Assembly: GCF_005298175.1 (NCBI RefSeq) | Contig: NZ_SZYH01000002.1 | Coordinates: 372,001-436,000, forward strand | Source: Marinobacter panjinensis | GTDB lineage: Bacteria; Pseudomonadota; Gammaproteobacteria; Pseudomonadales; Oleiphilaceae | Direction of reading: 5' to 3' | Length of the DNA stretch: 64,000 nucleotides | Shown: one piece after another, positions 16,478 to 23,170 of the stretch | How positions within the stretch are numbered: position 1 is the first letter of the stretch | Layout: each line of letters opens with the position of its first letter | The notes under the pieces: model-generated | Database searches by the model: none | What the model was told of the DNA's origin: nothing | Seen by the model: only the letters and a program-made list of their open reading frames with translations | Translations under genes and position numbers: made by a program

Positions 16478-16873
16478 ATGGAAGATCTGAAGCGTTCGCG
16501 GGTAACCATTATTGCCGTCAGCGCAGTTGTTCTGTTTTTTCTTACCAACTACCTGGCGCGATTCCTGTTCGGGCTGACAGGAGTGTTGGTGTCGGTGGTT
16601 ATTGCGGCGTTGATCGCGGCTTATATCAGTTGGTCGGTGGCCCGGATATTGAAGCGGGTGCCGACCGGTGACGAGCGCGCGCGGGTGCTGTGGTCCTATG
16701 GAGGCTTTCTCGGTGCACTGTTTGTTGCCTGGGCGGCCTACGTCGGGTTGTCTTCCGGGCTGGATATGGCGGCAGTGATATTTCTGCTCAGCCACTATCT
16801 GCCATACCCCGCACTTGCCCACCTGATGCTGTCTGACCGGATGGTGGGCAAGTTTGTGGGTGAGCCGGGCTAG
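16478..16873 (+). CDS. Small inner-membrane protein, unknown function
   Basis: 131 residues with four hydrophobic helices (about residues 9-26, 29-50, 68-90 and 93-112) separated by a basic loop, RILKRVPTGDERARVLWSYGG. It resembles uncharacterised four-helix proteins of the ABZJ_00895 type; that is a weak recognition. The stop overlaps the converging RIO kinase gene by 4 bases. A GTG at 16472 is an alternative start. Confidence 0.65.
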   Translation: MEDLKRSRVTIIAVSAVVLFFLTNYLARFLFGLTGVLVSVVIAALIAAYISWSVARILKRVPTGDERARVLWSYGGFLGALFVAWAAYVGLSSGLDMAAVIFLLSHYLPYPALAHLMLSDRMVGKFVGEPG

Positions 16874-17730
16874 TCTTCGCCTTCCTCGGCATCCCGGGCG
16901 CGCTCCTGACGCTCACGCTCTTCCTCTTTGGCGGCATCAATAACCGCCATAAGCTCATCCACGTCCGCGCTTTCCGTGTCATGCTCGAAGCAACCGGTAA
17001 GCCGGCTGTCGGGGTGCAGGTCGCCGGCCTCGTAAAGCGCCCAGATTTCCTTGCCGTAATCGGTATTCAGCAGGTCCGGTGCAAACTTGCCGAAATAACG
17101 GCGCATGTTGTCCACGTCCCGTTCCAGCATTTGCTCGGCGCTATTATTTCCGGATGCGTTAACCGCCTGGGGCAGGTCGATAATGACCGGACCGGTGGCA
17201 TCCACCAGTACATTGAATTCTGAAAGGTCGCCGTGGATCAGCCCGACACTGAGCATTCGTACCACGTCGGCAATGACCTTGCCGTGGTAGGCACGTGCCT
17301 GCTCCGGCGTCAGTGTTACCTCCCCCAGCTGCGGTGCGGCCTTGCCTTCTTCATCGGCAATCATTTCCATCAACAGCACGCCATCCACAAACCCGAATGG
17401 CTGCGGCACACGCACGCCGGCGCCAGCCAGCCGGTACAGGGCATCTACCTCGGCGTTCAGCCAGGCGTCTTCCTGTTCCTTCTGGCCATAACGGGTTTTC
17501 TTGCCCATGGCACGGGCGCGGCGAGTGTTACGAACCTTGCGGCCTTCCTGGTATTGCACGGCCTGCTTGAAGCTGCGCTTCTGCGCCTCCTTGTAGACCT
17601 TGGCGCAGCGCACACTGTCGCCACAGCGCACAACGAACACCTCGGCTTCCTTGCCACTCATCAACTGGTACAACACTTCGTCCACCATGCCATCATCGAC
17701 AAGGGGCTGTAATCGTTTCGGTATCTTCAT
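16870..17730 (-). CDS. RIO-type serine protein kinase (PA4780-like)
   Basis: 286 residues with the RIO1 kinase fold: N-terminal SGKEAEVFVV nucleotide loop, Lys44 (RCAKVYK), catalytic HGDLSEFN (Asp168) and IIDLPQAV (Asp185) in place of DFG. The C-terminus is acidic and helical. Bacterial RIO kinases of this type autophosphorylate, but their targets are mostly unknown. The start ATG follows only a modest ribosome binding site. Confidence 0.88.
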   Translation of the reverse strand: MKIPKRLQPLVDDGMVDEVLYQLMSGKEAEVFVVRCGDSVRCAKVYKEAQKRSFKQAVQYQEGRKVRNTRRARAMGKKTRYGQKEQEDAWLNAEVDALYRLAGAGVRVPQPFGFVDGVLLMEMIADEEGKAAPQLGEVTLTPEQARAYHGKVIADVVRMLSVGLIHGDLSEFNVLVDATGPVIIDLPQAVNASGNNSAEQMLERDVDNMRRYFGKFAPDLLNTDYGKEIWALYEAGDLHPDSRLTGCFEHDTESADVDELMAVIDAAKEEERERQERARDAEEGED

Positions 17731-17905
17731 AGATCTGTCGGTTGCCTGGTTTGCCTGGCCGGCAAATCATTTTGGCCGGCATGTCTGCGCGTATACTACC
17801 TGAAATTGACGCCGGAACCCTCATGCCCGAAGTGATCTGTAAATGCTTCAGGTCCCGTAGCTAATCTGCAACACTGGTCAAAACCTCTGACGCAGGAGAA
17901 AGTCT

Positions 17906-18598
17906 ATGAATAACGATCCGGTTATGCTGATTACTGGTGCCTCATCCGGGATTGGTGAGGCAACGGCACGCGCAGCGCAGAAGGCGGGCTATCGCCTGGT
18001 TCTGTCAGCCCGCTCTGAAGACAGGCTGAAACAGCTGCAAACCGAACTCGGAGGCAGCGAGCGGGTAATGATCGCCCGCTGTGATGTTCAGAGCATGGAC
18101 GACCAGCAGGCAATGGTCGATAACGCCATGGCGACGTTCGGGCAGATTGATGCGGTGTTTGTGAATGCAGGCCGCGGTGGTGAGCCCGGTGGTTTCAGTG
18201 GCGCAGATCATGACGTATGGAAAGACATGATCCTGACCAATATCTACGGCGCCGGGTTGACCGTTCAGTGCTGCTTGCCGGCGCTTCGCAAAAGCCGTGG
18301 CCATCTGCTGCTGACCGGCTCTGCCGCTGGCCGGGTGACCATACCGGGCTCCATGTACAGTGCCACCAAATGGGCAGTGTCGGCGATCGGTTATGGGGTA
18401 AGAGAAGAACTGCGGGGCTCCGGCATTCGTGTCACCCTCGTTGAACCGGGGATGGTTGATACACCGTTCTTTGACGAGAGCCCGGCGAACGCCCTCAAGC
18501 CGGACGACATCGCCCGTGCGGTCATGTATGCCGTAGCCCAGCCTGCGCATGTGGATGTTAATGAAATCCTGGTGCGGCCAACGCCCCCCGTGGAATAG
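17906..18598 (+). CDS. Short-chain dehydrogenase/reductase (SDR)
   Basis: 230 residues, a classical SDR: cofactor loop TGASSGIGE (10-18), NAG motif at 87-89, catalytic Ser139 and YSATK (Tyr151, Lys155). Arg38-type residues after the second strand (SARSEDR) suggest NADP(H) preference. A strong AGGAGA ribosome binding site is present, and a TATACT -10-like element lies near 17801. The substrate is unknown; the sequence resembles the YdfG-like 3-hydroxy acid dehydrogenase group. Confidence 0.88.
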   Translation: MNNDPVMLITGASSGIGEATARAAQKAGYRLVLSARSEDRLKQLQTELGGSERVMIARCDVQSMDDQQAMVDNAMATFGQIDAVFVNAGRGGEPGGFSGADHDVWKDMILTNIYGAGLTVQCCLPALRKSRGHLLLTGSAAGRVTIPGSMYSATKWAVSAIGYGVREELRGSGIRVTLVEPGMVDTPFFDESPANALKPDDIARAVMYAVAQPAHVDVNEILVRPTPPVE

Positions 18599-18613
18599 GC
18601 CTGCAATTGCCGC

Positions 18614-18982
18614 TCAGTGAGTTGCTTCGCTGGGCGGCTTCTGGTCGATGTTCCTGGACAGGATCTTGTCCGCATCCAGTGAGGCTATGGGTACCTGGGT
18701 GTCGCGAGGGATGTCGCCGCTGAGCTGCAGCGCGAGGTAACGCATGGCACATACCCTCAGGAAAGACGTGAAGTTGCCCAGATCGTGCCCCGCGTCGATG
18801 GATTCATGATAGAGCTTTGTGATCATCTGGGGCAGGTTCATGCCGTCCCGGACGGCGATTTCCGTGAGTGCATTCCAGAAGGCGTTCTCCATACGAATGC
18901 TGGTGACCATACCGTCGATACGCAGGGAGTGGGTGCGGCTGACCCAGAGATCGGAATCCGCGTGGACGAAGAGTTTGCACAT
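18614..18982 (-). CDS. Ribbon-helix-helix domain protein
   Basis: 122 residues. After MCKLFVHADSDLWV comes RTHSLRIDGMVTSIRMENAFW, the paired-strand segment of a ribbon-helix-helix (RHH_4 type) DNA-binding fold, and two helices. The C-terminus is low-complexity and polar. It probably binds DNA as a dimer, though no target is known. It is downstream of the DJ-1 gene on the same strand (46 bases), with an imperfect GC hairpin (about 19000-19023) between them. Confidence 0.8.
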   Translation of the reverse strand: MCKLFVHADSDLWVSRTHSLRIDGMVTSIRMENAFWNALTEIAVRDGMNLPQMITKLYHESIDAGHDLGNFTSFLRVCAMRYLALQLSGDIPRDTQVPIASLDADKILSRNIDQKPPSEATH

Positions 18983-19028
18983 GGCGTTATCCTCATGAAT
19001 CCGGGGCCGGTGTACCGACCCCGTTCCG

Positions 19029-19598
19029 TCACTTGTCCAGCAGTTTGAAGAACTGTGCCAGCCATTGAGGGTGGGCCGGCCATGCCGGTGCTGTCACCAG
19101 ATTACCATCGGTCACCGCGGCGTCAACGTCGATGGCGGCGAAGCGGCCTCCGGCCAGTTCCACTTCCGGCTGGCAGGCGGGGTAGGCGGAACACTCGCGG
19201 CCTTCAAGCACGCCTGCGGCTGCCAGTAGCTGAGCACCATGGCAGATGGCCGCCACCGGTTTGTCGGTCTCGAAGAAGTGGCGCACCAGCTTTTTCACGT
19301 CGTCGTTCAGGCGCAGGTATTCCGGGGCGCGGCCACCAGGCACGACCAGAGCGTCGTAATCGGCCGGGTTGAGCCCCGCAAAGTCCGCATTCAGGGCAAA
19401 CCGGTGGCCAGGCTTTTCGGAGTAAGTCTGGTCGCCTTCAAAATCGTGGATGGCCGTGGCCACGGTGTCTCCCGACTTCTTGTCCGGACAGACTGCATGA
19501 ACCGTGTGGCCGACGGCCTGAAGTGCCTGGAAAGGCACCATGGTTTCGTAATCTTCGGTGAAATCACCGGTAATCATCAGTATCTTTTTACCGCTCAT
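19029..19598 (-). CDS. DJ-1/PfpI family protein (type 1 glutamine-amidotransferase fold)
   Basis: 189 residues with the DJ-1/PfpI nucleophile elbow AICHGAQLL (Cys119, His120) and an upstream conserved acid near Glu15. It is the full length of the family. Members include proteases, chaperones and deglycase-like or glyoxalase III-like enzymes, and the sequence does not distinguish these. Transcription diverges from the Zur-like site and COG0523 gene at 19.7 kb. Confidence 0.85.
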   Translation of the reverse strand: MSGKKILMITGDFTEDYETMVPFQALQAVGHTVHAVCPDKKSGDTVATAIHDFEGDQTYSEKPGHRFALNADFAGLNPADYDALVVPGGRAPEYLRLNDDVKKLVRHFFETDKPVAAICHGAQLLAAAGVLEGRECSAYPACQPEVELAGGRFAAIDVDAAVTDGNLVTAPAWPAHPQWLAQFFKLLDK

Positions 19599-19680
19599 AC
19601 CCTTCTCCTTGTGCTTGTTAATGGTAGCCTGTTCACATTACCAAGGGCCGGGCAACAGCGGGTATTAGGGGAATACTACA

Positions 19681-19702
19681 GTGTTATGTTATAACACTTG
19701 GT
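19681..19702. promoter_or_regulatory. Putative Zur operator upstream of COG0523 GTPase
   Basis: The palindrome GTGTTATGTTATAACACTTG contains the perfect inverted core TGTTATAACA (19687-19696), close to the gammaproteobacterial Zur consensus built around ATGTTATAACAT. It lies about 37 bases upstream of a COG0523 zinc-type GTPase start, and such genes are classic members of Zur regulons. The match is by eye; no zur gene is in the window. Confidence 0.55.
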
Positions 19703-19738
19703 TGTGCCGACTCTTTCATTTACCGACACGGGCAATCT

Positions 19739-20731
19739 ATGACTTCACCAATACCCACCAATCTGGTGCTCGGCTTTCTGGGCGTGGGTAAAACCACGGC
19801 CATACTGGACCTGCTGAAGAAAAAGCCGGACGGGGAAGTGTGGGCCGTGCTTGTGAATGAATTCGGTGAAGTGGGAATTGATGGCGCCCTGCTGGAAACA
19901 GAAGGCGCTTTCGTGCGCGAGATTCCCGGCGGCTGCATGTGCTGCGTGGCCGGACTGCCTATGCAGATTGGTCTTAATCAGTTGATCCATAAAGCCAGGC
20001 CGGACCGATTGCTGATCGAGCCCACCGGGCTTGGGCATCCTTCCCAGATTATTGAAACCCTGACGGGGGAGCACTACCAGGACGTATTGCAACTGGGGCC
20101 GGTGTTTTGCCTGGTGGACCCGAGACGGCTGGAGGAACCCAGAGTTCTGGACAATGTGCAGTTCCAGGACCAGGTTGCCGCCGCAGATATTGTCGTGGCC
20201 AACAAGACCGACCTGTGCCGGCCGGAGCAGGTTGCTCACTTTGATGACTGGGTGGCCAGCCTGCAGCCAGCGAAAACCGCCGTGTTCCATACCCGGCAGG
20301 GCCGGATGGATATCGGCTGGCTTGATGGCAGAACCGCTCTGGCAGAGGTGGGTTCGCCCCACGCTCACCACCACCATGATTCAACGGAGCCGGAGCCTGT
20401 TCCGGCTATCCGGGATGAACCCTGGCAGCGGGTCAGTAACCAGGGCCAGGGCCACTTCAGCCTCGGCTGGCGGGTACATCCGGAGACCGTTTTTTCCGAA
20501 ACAGCCTTGCTGGCGTTATCCATGGATAGCCGCTTTGTCCGGTTCAAGGCTGTGGTTCATACCAGCGAGGGATGGCGGACCATCAATATGGCCGATGGAG
20601 CACTGTCGGTGTCCGAATGCGAGCCCAGGGAGCTGTCCCGTGTGGAGGTCATCAGCGAACAGGAACTGGATGTGGACGAGTTTGACACTGGCTTGCGGGA
20701 ATCCATCGAGCAAACGGAACCGTCATGCTGA
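19739..20731 (+). CDS. COG0523 (CobW/CobW_C) family GTPase, probable zinc metallochaperone
   Basis: 330 residues: Walker A GFLGVGKTT (12-20), metal motif GGCMCC with CXCC cysteines 66, 68 and 69, switch and NKTD guanine-specificity motif, a histidine-rich loop (HAHHHH), and a C-terminal CobW_C domain. COG0523 proteins (ZigA, ZagA, YeiR, ZNG1) deliver zinc to client enzymes with GTP hydrolysis. The Zur-like palindrome just upstream argues for a zinc-starvation role rather than cobalamin synthesis. The gene overlaps arfB by 7 bases. Confidence 0.87.
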   Translation: MTSPIPTNLVLGFLGVGKTTAILDLLKKKPDGEVWAVLVNEFGEVGIDGALLETEGAFVREIPGGCMCCVAGLPMQIGLNQLIHKARPDRLLIEPTGLGHPSQIIETLTGEHYQDVLQLGPVFCLVDPRRLEEPRVLDNVQFQDQVAAADIVVANKTDLCRPEQVAHFDDWVASLQPAKTAVFHTRQGRMDIGWLDGRTALAEVGSPHAHHHHDSTEPEPVPAIRDEPWQRVSNQGQGHFSLGWRVHPETVFSETALLALSMDSRFVRFKAVVHTSEGWRTINMADGALSVSECEPRELSRVEVISEQELDVDEFDTGLRESIEQTEPSC

Positions 20732-21138
20732 AAATTTCCAACACAGTTGAACTGGGTGACTGGGAAATTGAGCTTACCCAGATCCGCGCCCAGGGGGCCG
20801 GGGGGCAGAACGTCAACAAGGTGGCATCTGCTGTCCACCTGCGGTTCGACATCCTCAACTCCAGCCTGCCGCCCTTCTACAAGGAGCGGTTGATGAGCCT
20901 GTCTGACCAGCGCATCAGCAAGGAAGGCATCATTGTTATCAAGGCACAGAAATACCGCACCCTGGAGCTGAACAAAGAAGACGCCCTTGAGCGCCTGAAA
21001 GAACTGATTCAGGAAGCGGTAAAGCTGCAGAAAGCACGCCGGCCCACTCGCCCCACCAAGGGCTCACAACGCCGGCGTGTTGATAAAAAAACCAAAAAAG
21101 GCAAAACCAAGGCGCTGAGGGGCAAGGTTCAGGTGTGA
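20725..21138 (+). CDS. arfB: Alternative ribosome-rescue factor ArfB (peptidyl-tRNA hydrolase)
   Basis: 137 residues with the GGQ catalytic motif (GAGGQNVNK, 24-32) that hydrolyses peptidyl-tRNA, and the lysine/arginine-rich C-terminal tail (KKTKKGKTKALRGK) that inserts into the empty mRNA channel of stalled ribosomes. The length matches E. coli YaeJ. The start ATG overlaps the last codons of the COG0523 gene, so the two are translationally coupled. Confidence 0.93.
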   Translation: MLKISNTVELGDWEIELTQIRAQGAGGQNVNKVASAVHLRFDILNSSLPPFYKERLMSLSDQRISKEGIIVIKAQKYRTLELNKEDALERLKELIQEAVKLQKARRPTRPTKGSQRRRVDKKTKKGKTKALRGKVQV

Positions 21139-21171
21139 TTCCGGCCCACAGGCCCGGCCATGTGGGAGGGG

Positions 21172-21285
21172 TCATCGAGCTGGTCCAGCCAGGCGGTCCA
21201 TCAGATGAATTACCTGTTGCTCGAACTGATCTCTGCGCTCCCGTTGGCTGGCCACGGGAACTTTGTGCCGGGTGCTGGTTGCCAT
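21172..21285 (-). CDS. Possible 37-residue small protein
   Basis: On the minus strand an ATG at 21285 follows GGGGGA at a 5-base spacing; another in-frame ATG lies at 21297. The peptide starts MATSTRHKVPVASQRERRDQ and continues as an amphipathic, charged helix, with a fairly GC-rich third codon position. There is no recognisable family and no signal peptide. Support is weak: one ribosome binding site and codon composition. Confidence 0.25.
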   Translation of the reverse strand: MATSTRHKVPVASQRERRDQFEQQVIHLMDRLAGPAR

Positions 21286-21385
21286 ATGTTCCCCCATTTT
21301 TGCCGCAAGGACGCGCCGGCAACGAAATGGTTCCCGCCAGTGCCCGGCAGACGGATTTTCAGGAATGTCCTGTTCCGGCTATTTT

Positions 21386-21404
21386 GATAACAATAATCAT
21401 TGAT
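21386..21404. promoter_or_regulatory. Putative Fur box
   Basis: The 19 bases GATAACAATAATCATTGAT match the classical 19-base Fur consensus at 14 positions, with the central AATAATCATT intact. It stands about 45 bases upstream of the DCC-family gene, in an AT-rich patch within GC-rich DNA. The match was judged by eye. Confidence 0.35.
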
Positions 21405-21447
21405 TTATTGTGTAATCAAGTGAATGCGATGAAAAATGGAGAGCGCT

Positions 21448-21825
21448 ATGACTGCACCAGAAGACCAGCTCCGCGTGTTCTACGATGGCGCCTGTCCAAG
21501 CTGCGTCAAGGACCGCAAGCTCTACGAGCGACTGGCGGGCAAGACTGGCGAATCGGTAGAGTGGGTTGATATCACCGGCCGTGACGACGAGCTGAAGCAG
21601 CGCGGCATTGAGCCGGAGGCCGCGCTCCAGGAGCTGCATGTTGAAGACAGCCGGGGCAATATCCATCGTGAACTGGACGCCTATATTCTGCTGATGTCGC
21701 GGGTGTGGCTGCTGAAACCACTCGCCTGGCTGATCGGTTTGCCGGTGATCCGGCCGGCACTGGCGAAGCTCTACCATAAATGGGTGGGAGAACGGCTGGA
21801 GAAGACCGGCCGTATGCCGAAGTAA
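21448..21825 (+). CDS. DCC family (DUF393) thiol-disulfide oxidoreductase-like protein
   Basis: 125 residues opening with FYDGACPSCVKDRKLY, which carries the DxxCxxC signature of the DUF393/DCC family, and ending in a helical segment with a hydrophobic stretch. The family is thioredoxin-like by prediction and its redox role is not established. The start at 21448 is chosen because GGAGAG lies 5-6 bases upstream; ATG 21436 lacks spacing for a site. A Fur-like box lies upstream. Confidence 0.8.
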   Translation: MTAPEDQLRVFYDGACPSCVKDRKLYERLAGKTGESVEWVDITGRDDELKQRGIEPEAALQELHVEDSRGNIHRELDAYILLMSRVWLLKPLAWLIGLPVIRPALAKLYHKWVGERLEKTGRMPK

Positions 21826-21902
21826 CCGGGCGCAGGTCGACGAATGGCCGCATTCAGGCTAGGGTTCAGTTAAGGATTTCCCTGAACCTGCGGAGCCTGC
21901 CA

Positions 21903-22220
21903 ATGCAAATAGCCTATCGTGCCCGTGACCTGGCGGAAGCCCATATTGTCGCCGGGCTGTTGCAATCAAGGGGTATAGAGACCCACGTTGGTGGGCACTA
22001 TCTGCAGGGTGCCATGGGCGAGATTGGTGCTGCGGGGTTTACCAATGTCCACGTTGAAGATGAAGACTACCTGCAGGCCCGCACACTGGTCGCCGAATAC
22101 GAGTCTGCCGCACCCCCGGAGACCCCTTCGGAGCAGGTTGAAGACCGGGCCAATCGCTACGCCACCTGGTTTTTGTTGTTCCTGGCGGTGGTGATGGTGA
22201 TCCTGTTCGGCGCGTTGTAA
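21903..22220 (+). CDS. DUF2007 family protein (putative signal-transducing) with C-terminal membrane helix
   Basis: 105 residues. Residues 1-62 form the DUF2007 ferredoxin-like domain (MQIAYRARDLAEAHIVAGLL, with LLQSRGIETHV typical). A single C-terminal transmembrane helix (about 86-104) would anchor it in the inner membrane. The start at 21903 has a GGAG site nine bases upstream; longer versions running back to 21780 read through unrelated sequence. The function is unknown. Confidence 0.8.
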   Translation: MQIAYRARDLAEAHIVAGLLQSRGIETHVGGHYLQGAMGEIGAAGFTNVHVEDEDYLQARTLVAEYESAAPPETPSEQVEDRANRYATWFLLFLAVVMVILFGAL

Positions 22221-22240
22221 ATCCGTTTCCTCTGCAGGCT

Positions 22241-22268
22241 GGCTCTCCGGACTCATGCCCGGAGAGCC
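22241..22268. terminator. Bidirectional hairpin between convergent genes
   Basis: A perfect 10-bp stem, GGCTCTCCGG / CCGGAGAGCC, with an 8-base loop lies between the stop codons of the DUF2007 gene and the converging DUF6160 gene. No long T-run follows on either side, so it may be a weak terminator or an RNA 3'-end stabiliser. Confidence 0.55.
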
Positions 22269-22275
22269 AGGGCCA

Positions 22276-23100
22276 TCAGTGGCCGTAAACCCGCATGGAT
22301 GTGTTGCGGATGGAAAGGTCGTCCAGTGCCACCGATCCGATCGACGTTCCGCCAACCAGGACCTGGCCGATAGACATGTCGGCTTCGAAGGTATTGATGT
22401 CGATAGCCAGGCTGTCGACGCCGACCGCATTGGCATCCTTGTAGATATCCATGTCCACAAGGGTAAACAGTGGCAGTAAGGACGGGTTGTCCGGGTCGTA
22501 ACCGGCTCCGGTGATGCGCATGTCACGAATGCCCATGGCCAGGAACGGCACGTCCAGCTCCAGCTCGTCAATGGCGAAACGGGTGGTCAGGTTGAGGGTG
22601 TCCGTGTCGGTATCCACGGTTGCCTGGGCCTGGAGAATGAGACCCTCGGCGGAAAAATTATCCGCCAGCAAGGTGTTTTCGCCGCTGTTGCCTCGCAGCT
22701 CCCAGGCGCCGGTGCGGACAGCAAAGTCTACCGGCCGCGCGGTAATCGGGAATACATTGATGATGGCATCGCCGTCATCGGCAATATCAAAGTCAATCTT
22801 GATGTTGTCGATCAGGTCCGTGCTGCTGGTGCCAAAAATGGCATCCCGTGCTGCTGTGAACTCCTCGAACATGTCGATGCGATCGGCACCGCCAACGAAG
22901 ATGTCGCTGATGCCCAGCGTGCCTTCATCGGTGTAAGTGAACTCGTCCATGGTGACCCGGGTTTCCAGTTCAATGGTTACACCGGCCTGACCGGTAATCT
23001 GACCCATGTCGGAGTCATGCAGTGGTTTGAGTTCGGCATACCCGCATAAGGGCAGGCCGGCTATGGCTAACACTAACGCTGACTTCTTCAGGCTTGTCAT
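22276..23100 (-). CDS. DUF6160 family secreted protein (FilA-like)
   Basis: 274 residues with a signal peptide (cleavage near GYAELK). After it comes the family signature LKPLHDSDMGQITGQAGVTIEL, then a long beta-rich, acidic body with no cysteines after the signal region. Related proteins are annotated as FilA-type pilus-system or surface proteins; the function is not established. The start at 23100 is chosen because AGGAAGG is nine bases upstream; ATG 23109 directly abuts that site. It is downstream of the anchor-D gene on the same strand, with a hairpin between. Confidence 0.7.
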   Translation of the reverse strand: MTSLKKSALVLAIAGLPLCGYAELKPLHDSDMGQITGQAGVTIELETRVTMDEFTYTDEGTLGISDIFVGGADRIDMFEEFTAARDAIFGTSSTDLIDNIKIDFDIADDGDAIINVFPITARPVDFAVRTGAWELRGNSGENTLLADNFSAEGLILQAQATVDTDTDTLNLTTRFAIDELELDVPFLAMGIRDMRITGAGYDPDNPSLLPLFTLVDMDIYKDANAVGVDSLAIDINTFEADMSIGQVLVGGTSIGSVALDDLSIRNTSMRVYGH

Positions 23101-23138
23101 TGTTATCATCCTTCCTGGTGTTGTTATTGTTACAAACC

Positions 23139-23161
23139 GGGAGGCCCATTCAGGGCCTCCC
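23139..23161 (-). terminator. Hairpin terminator after the anchor-D gene
   Basis: A perfect 9-bp stem, GGGAGGCCC / GGGCCTCCC, with a 5-base loop lies 10 bases past the stop of the 23171-24982 gene. On the minus strand it is followed by GGTTTGTAACAATAAC, a loose T-rich tail. Partial read-through into the DUF6160 gene is possible. Confidence 0.6.
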
Positions 23162-23170
23162 GTACTTCCC

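Larger units (their letters stand above)
21139..21447. other. Gene-poor interval between arfB and the DCC gene
   Basis: 309 bases. On the minus strand there is a possible 37-codon ORF (21172-21285). Near the right end is an AT-rich Fur-like box (21386-21404). Otherwise I see no gene, RNA or repeat. Confidence 0.6.
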
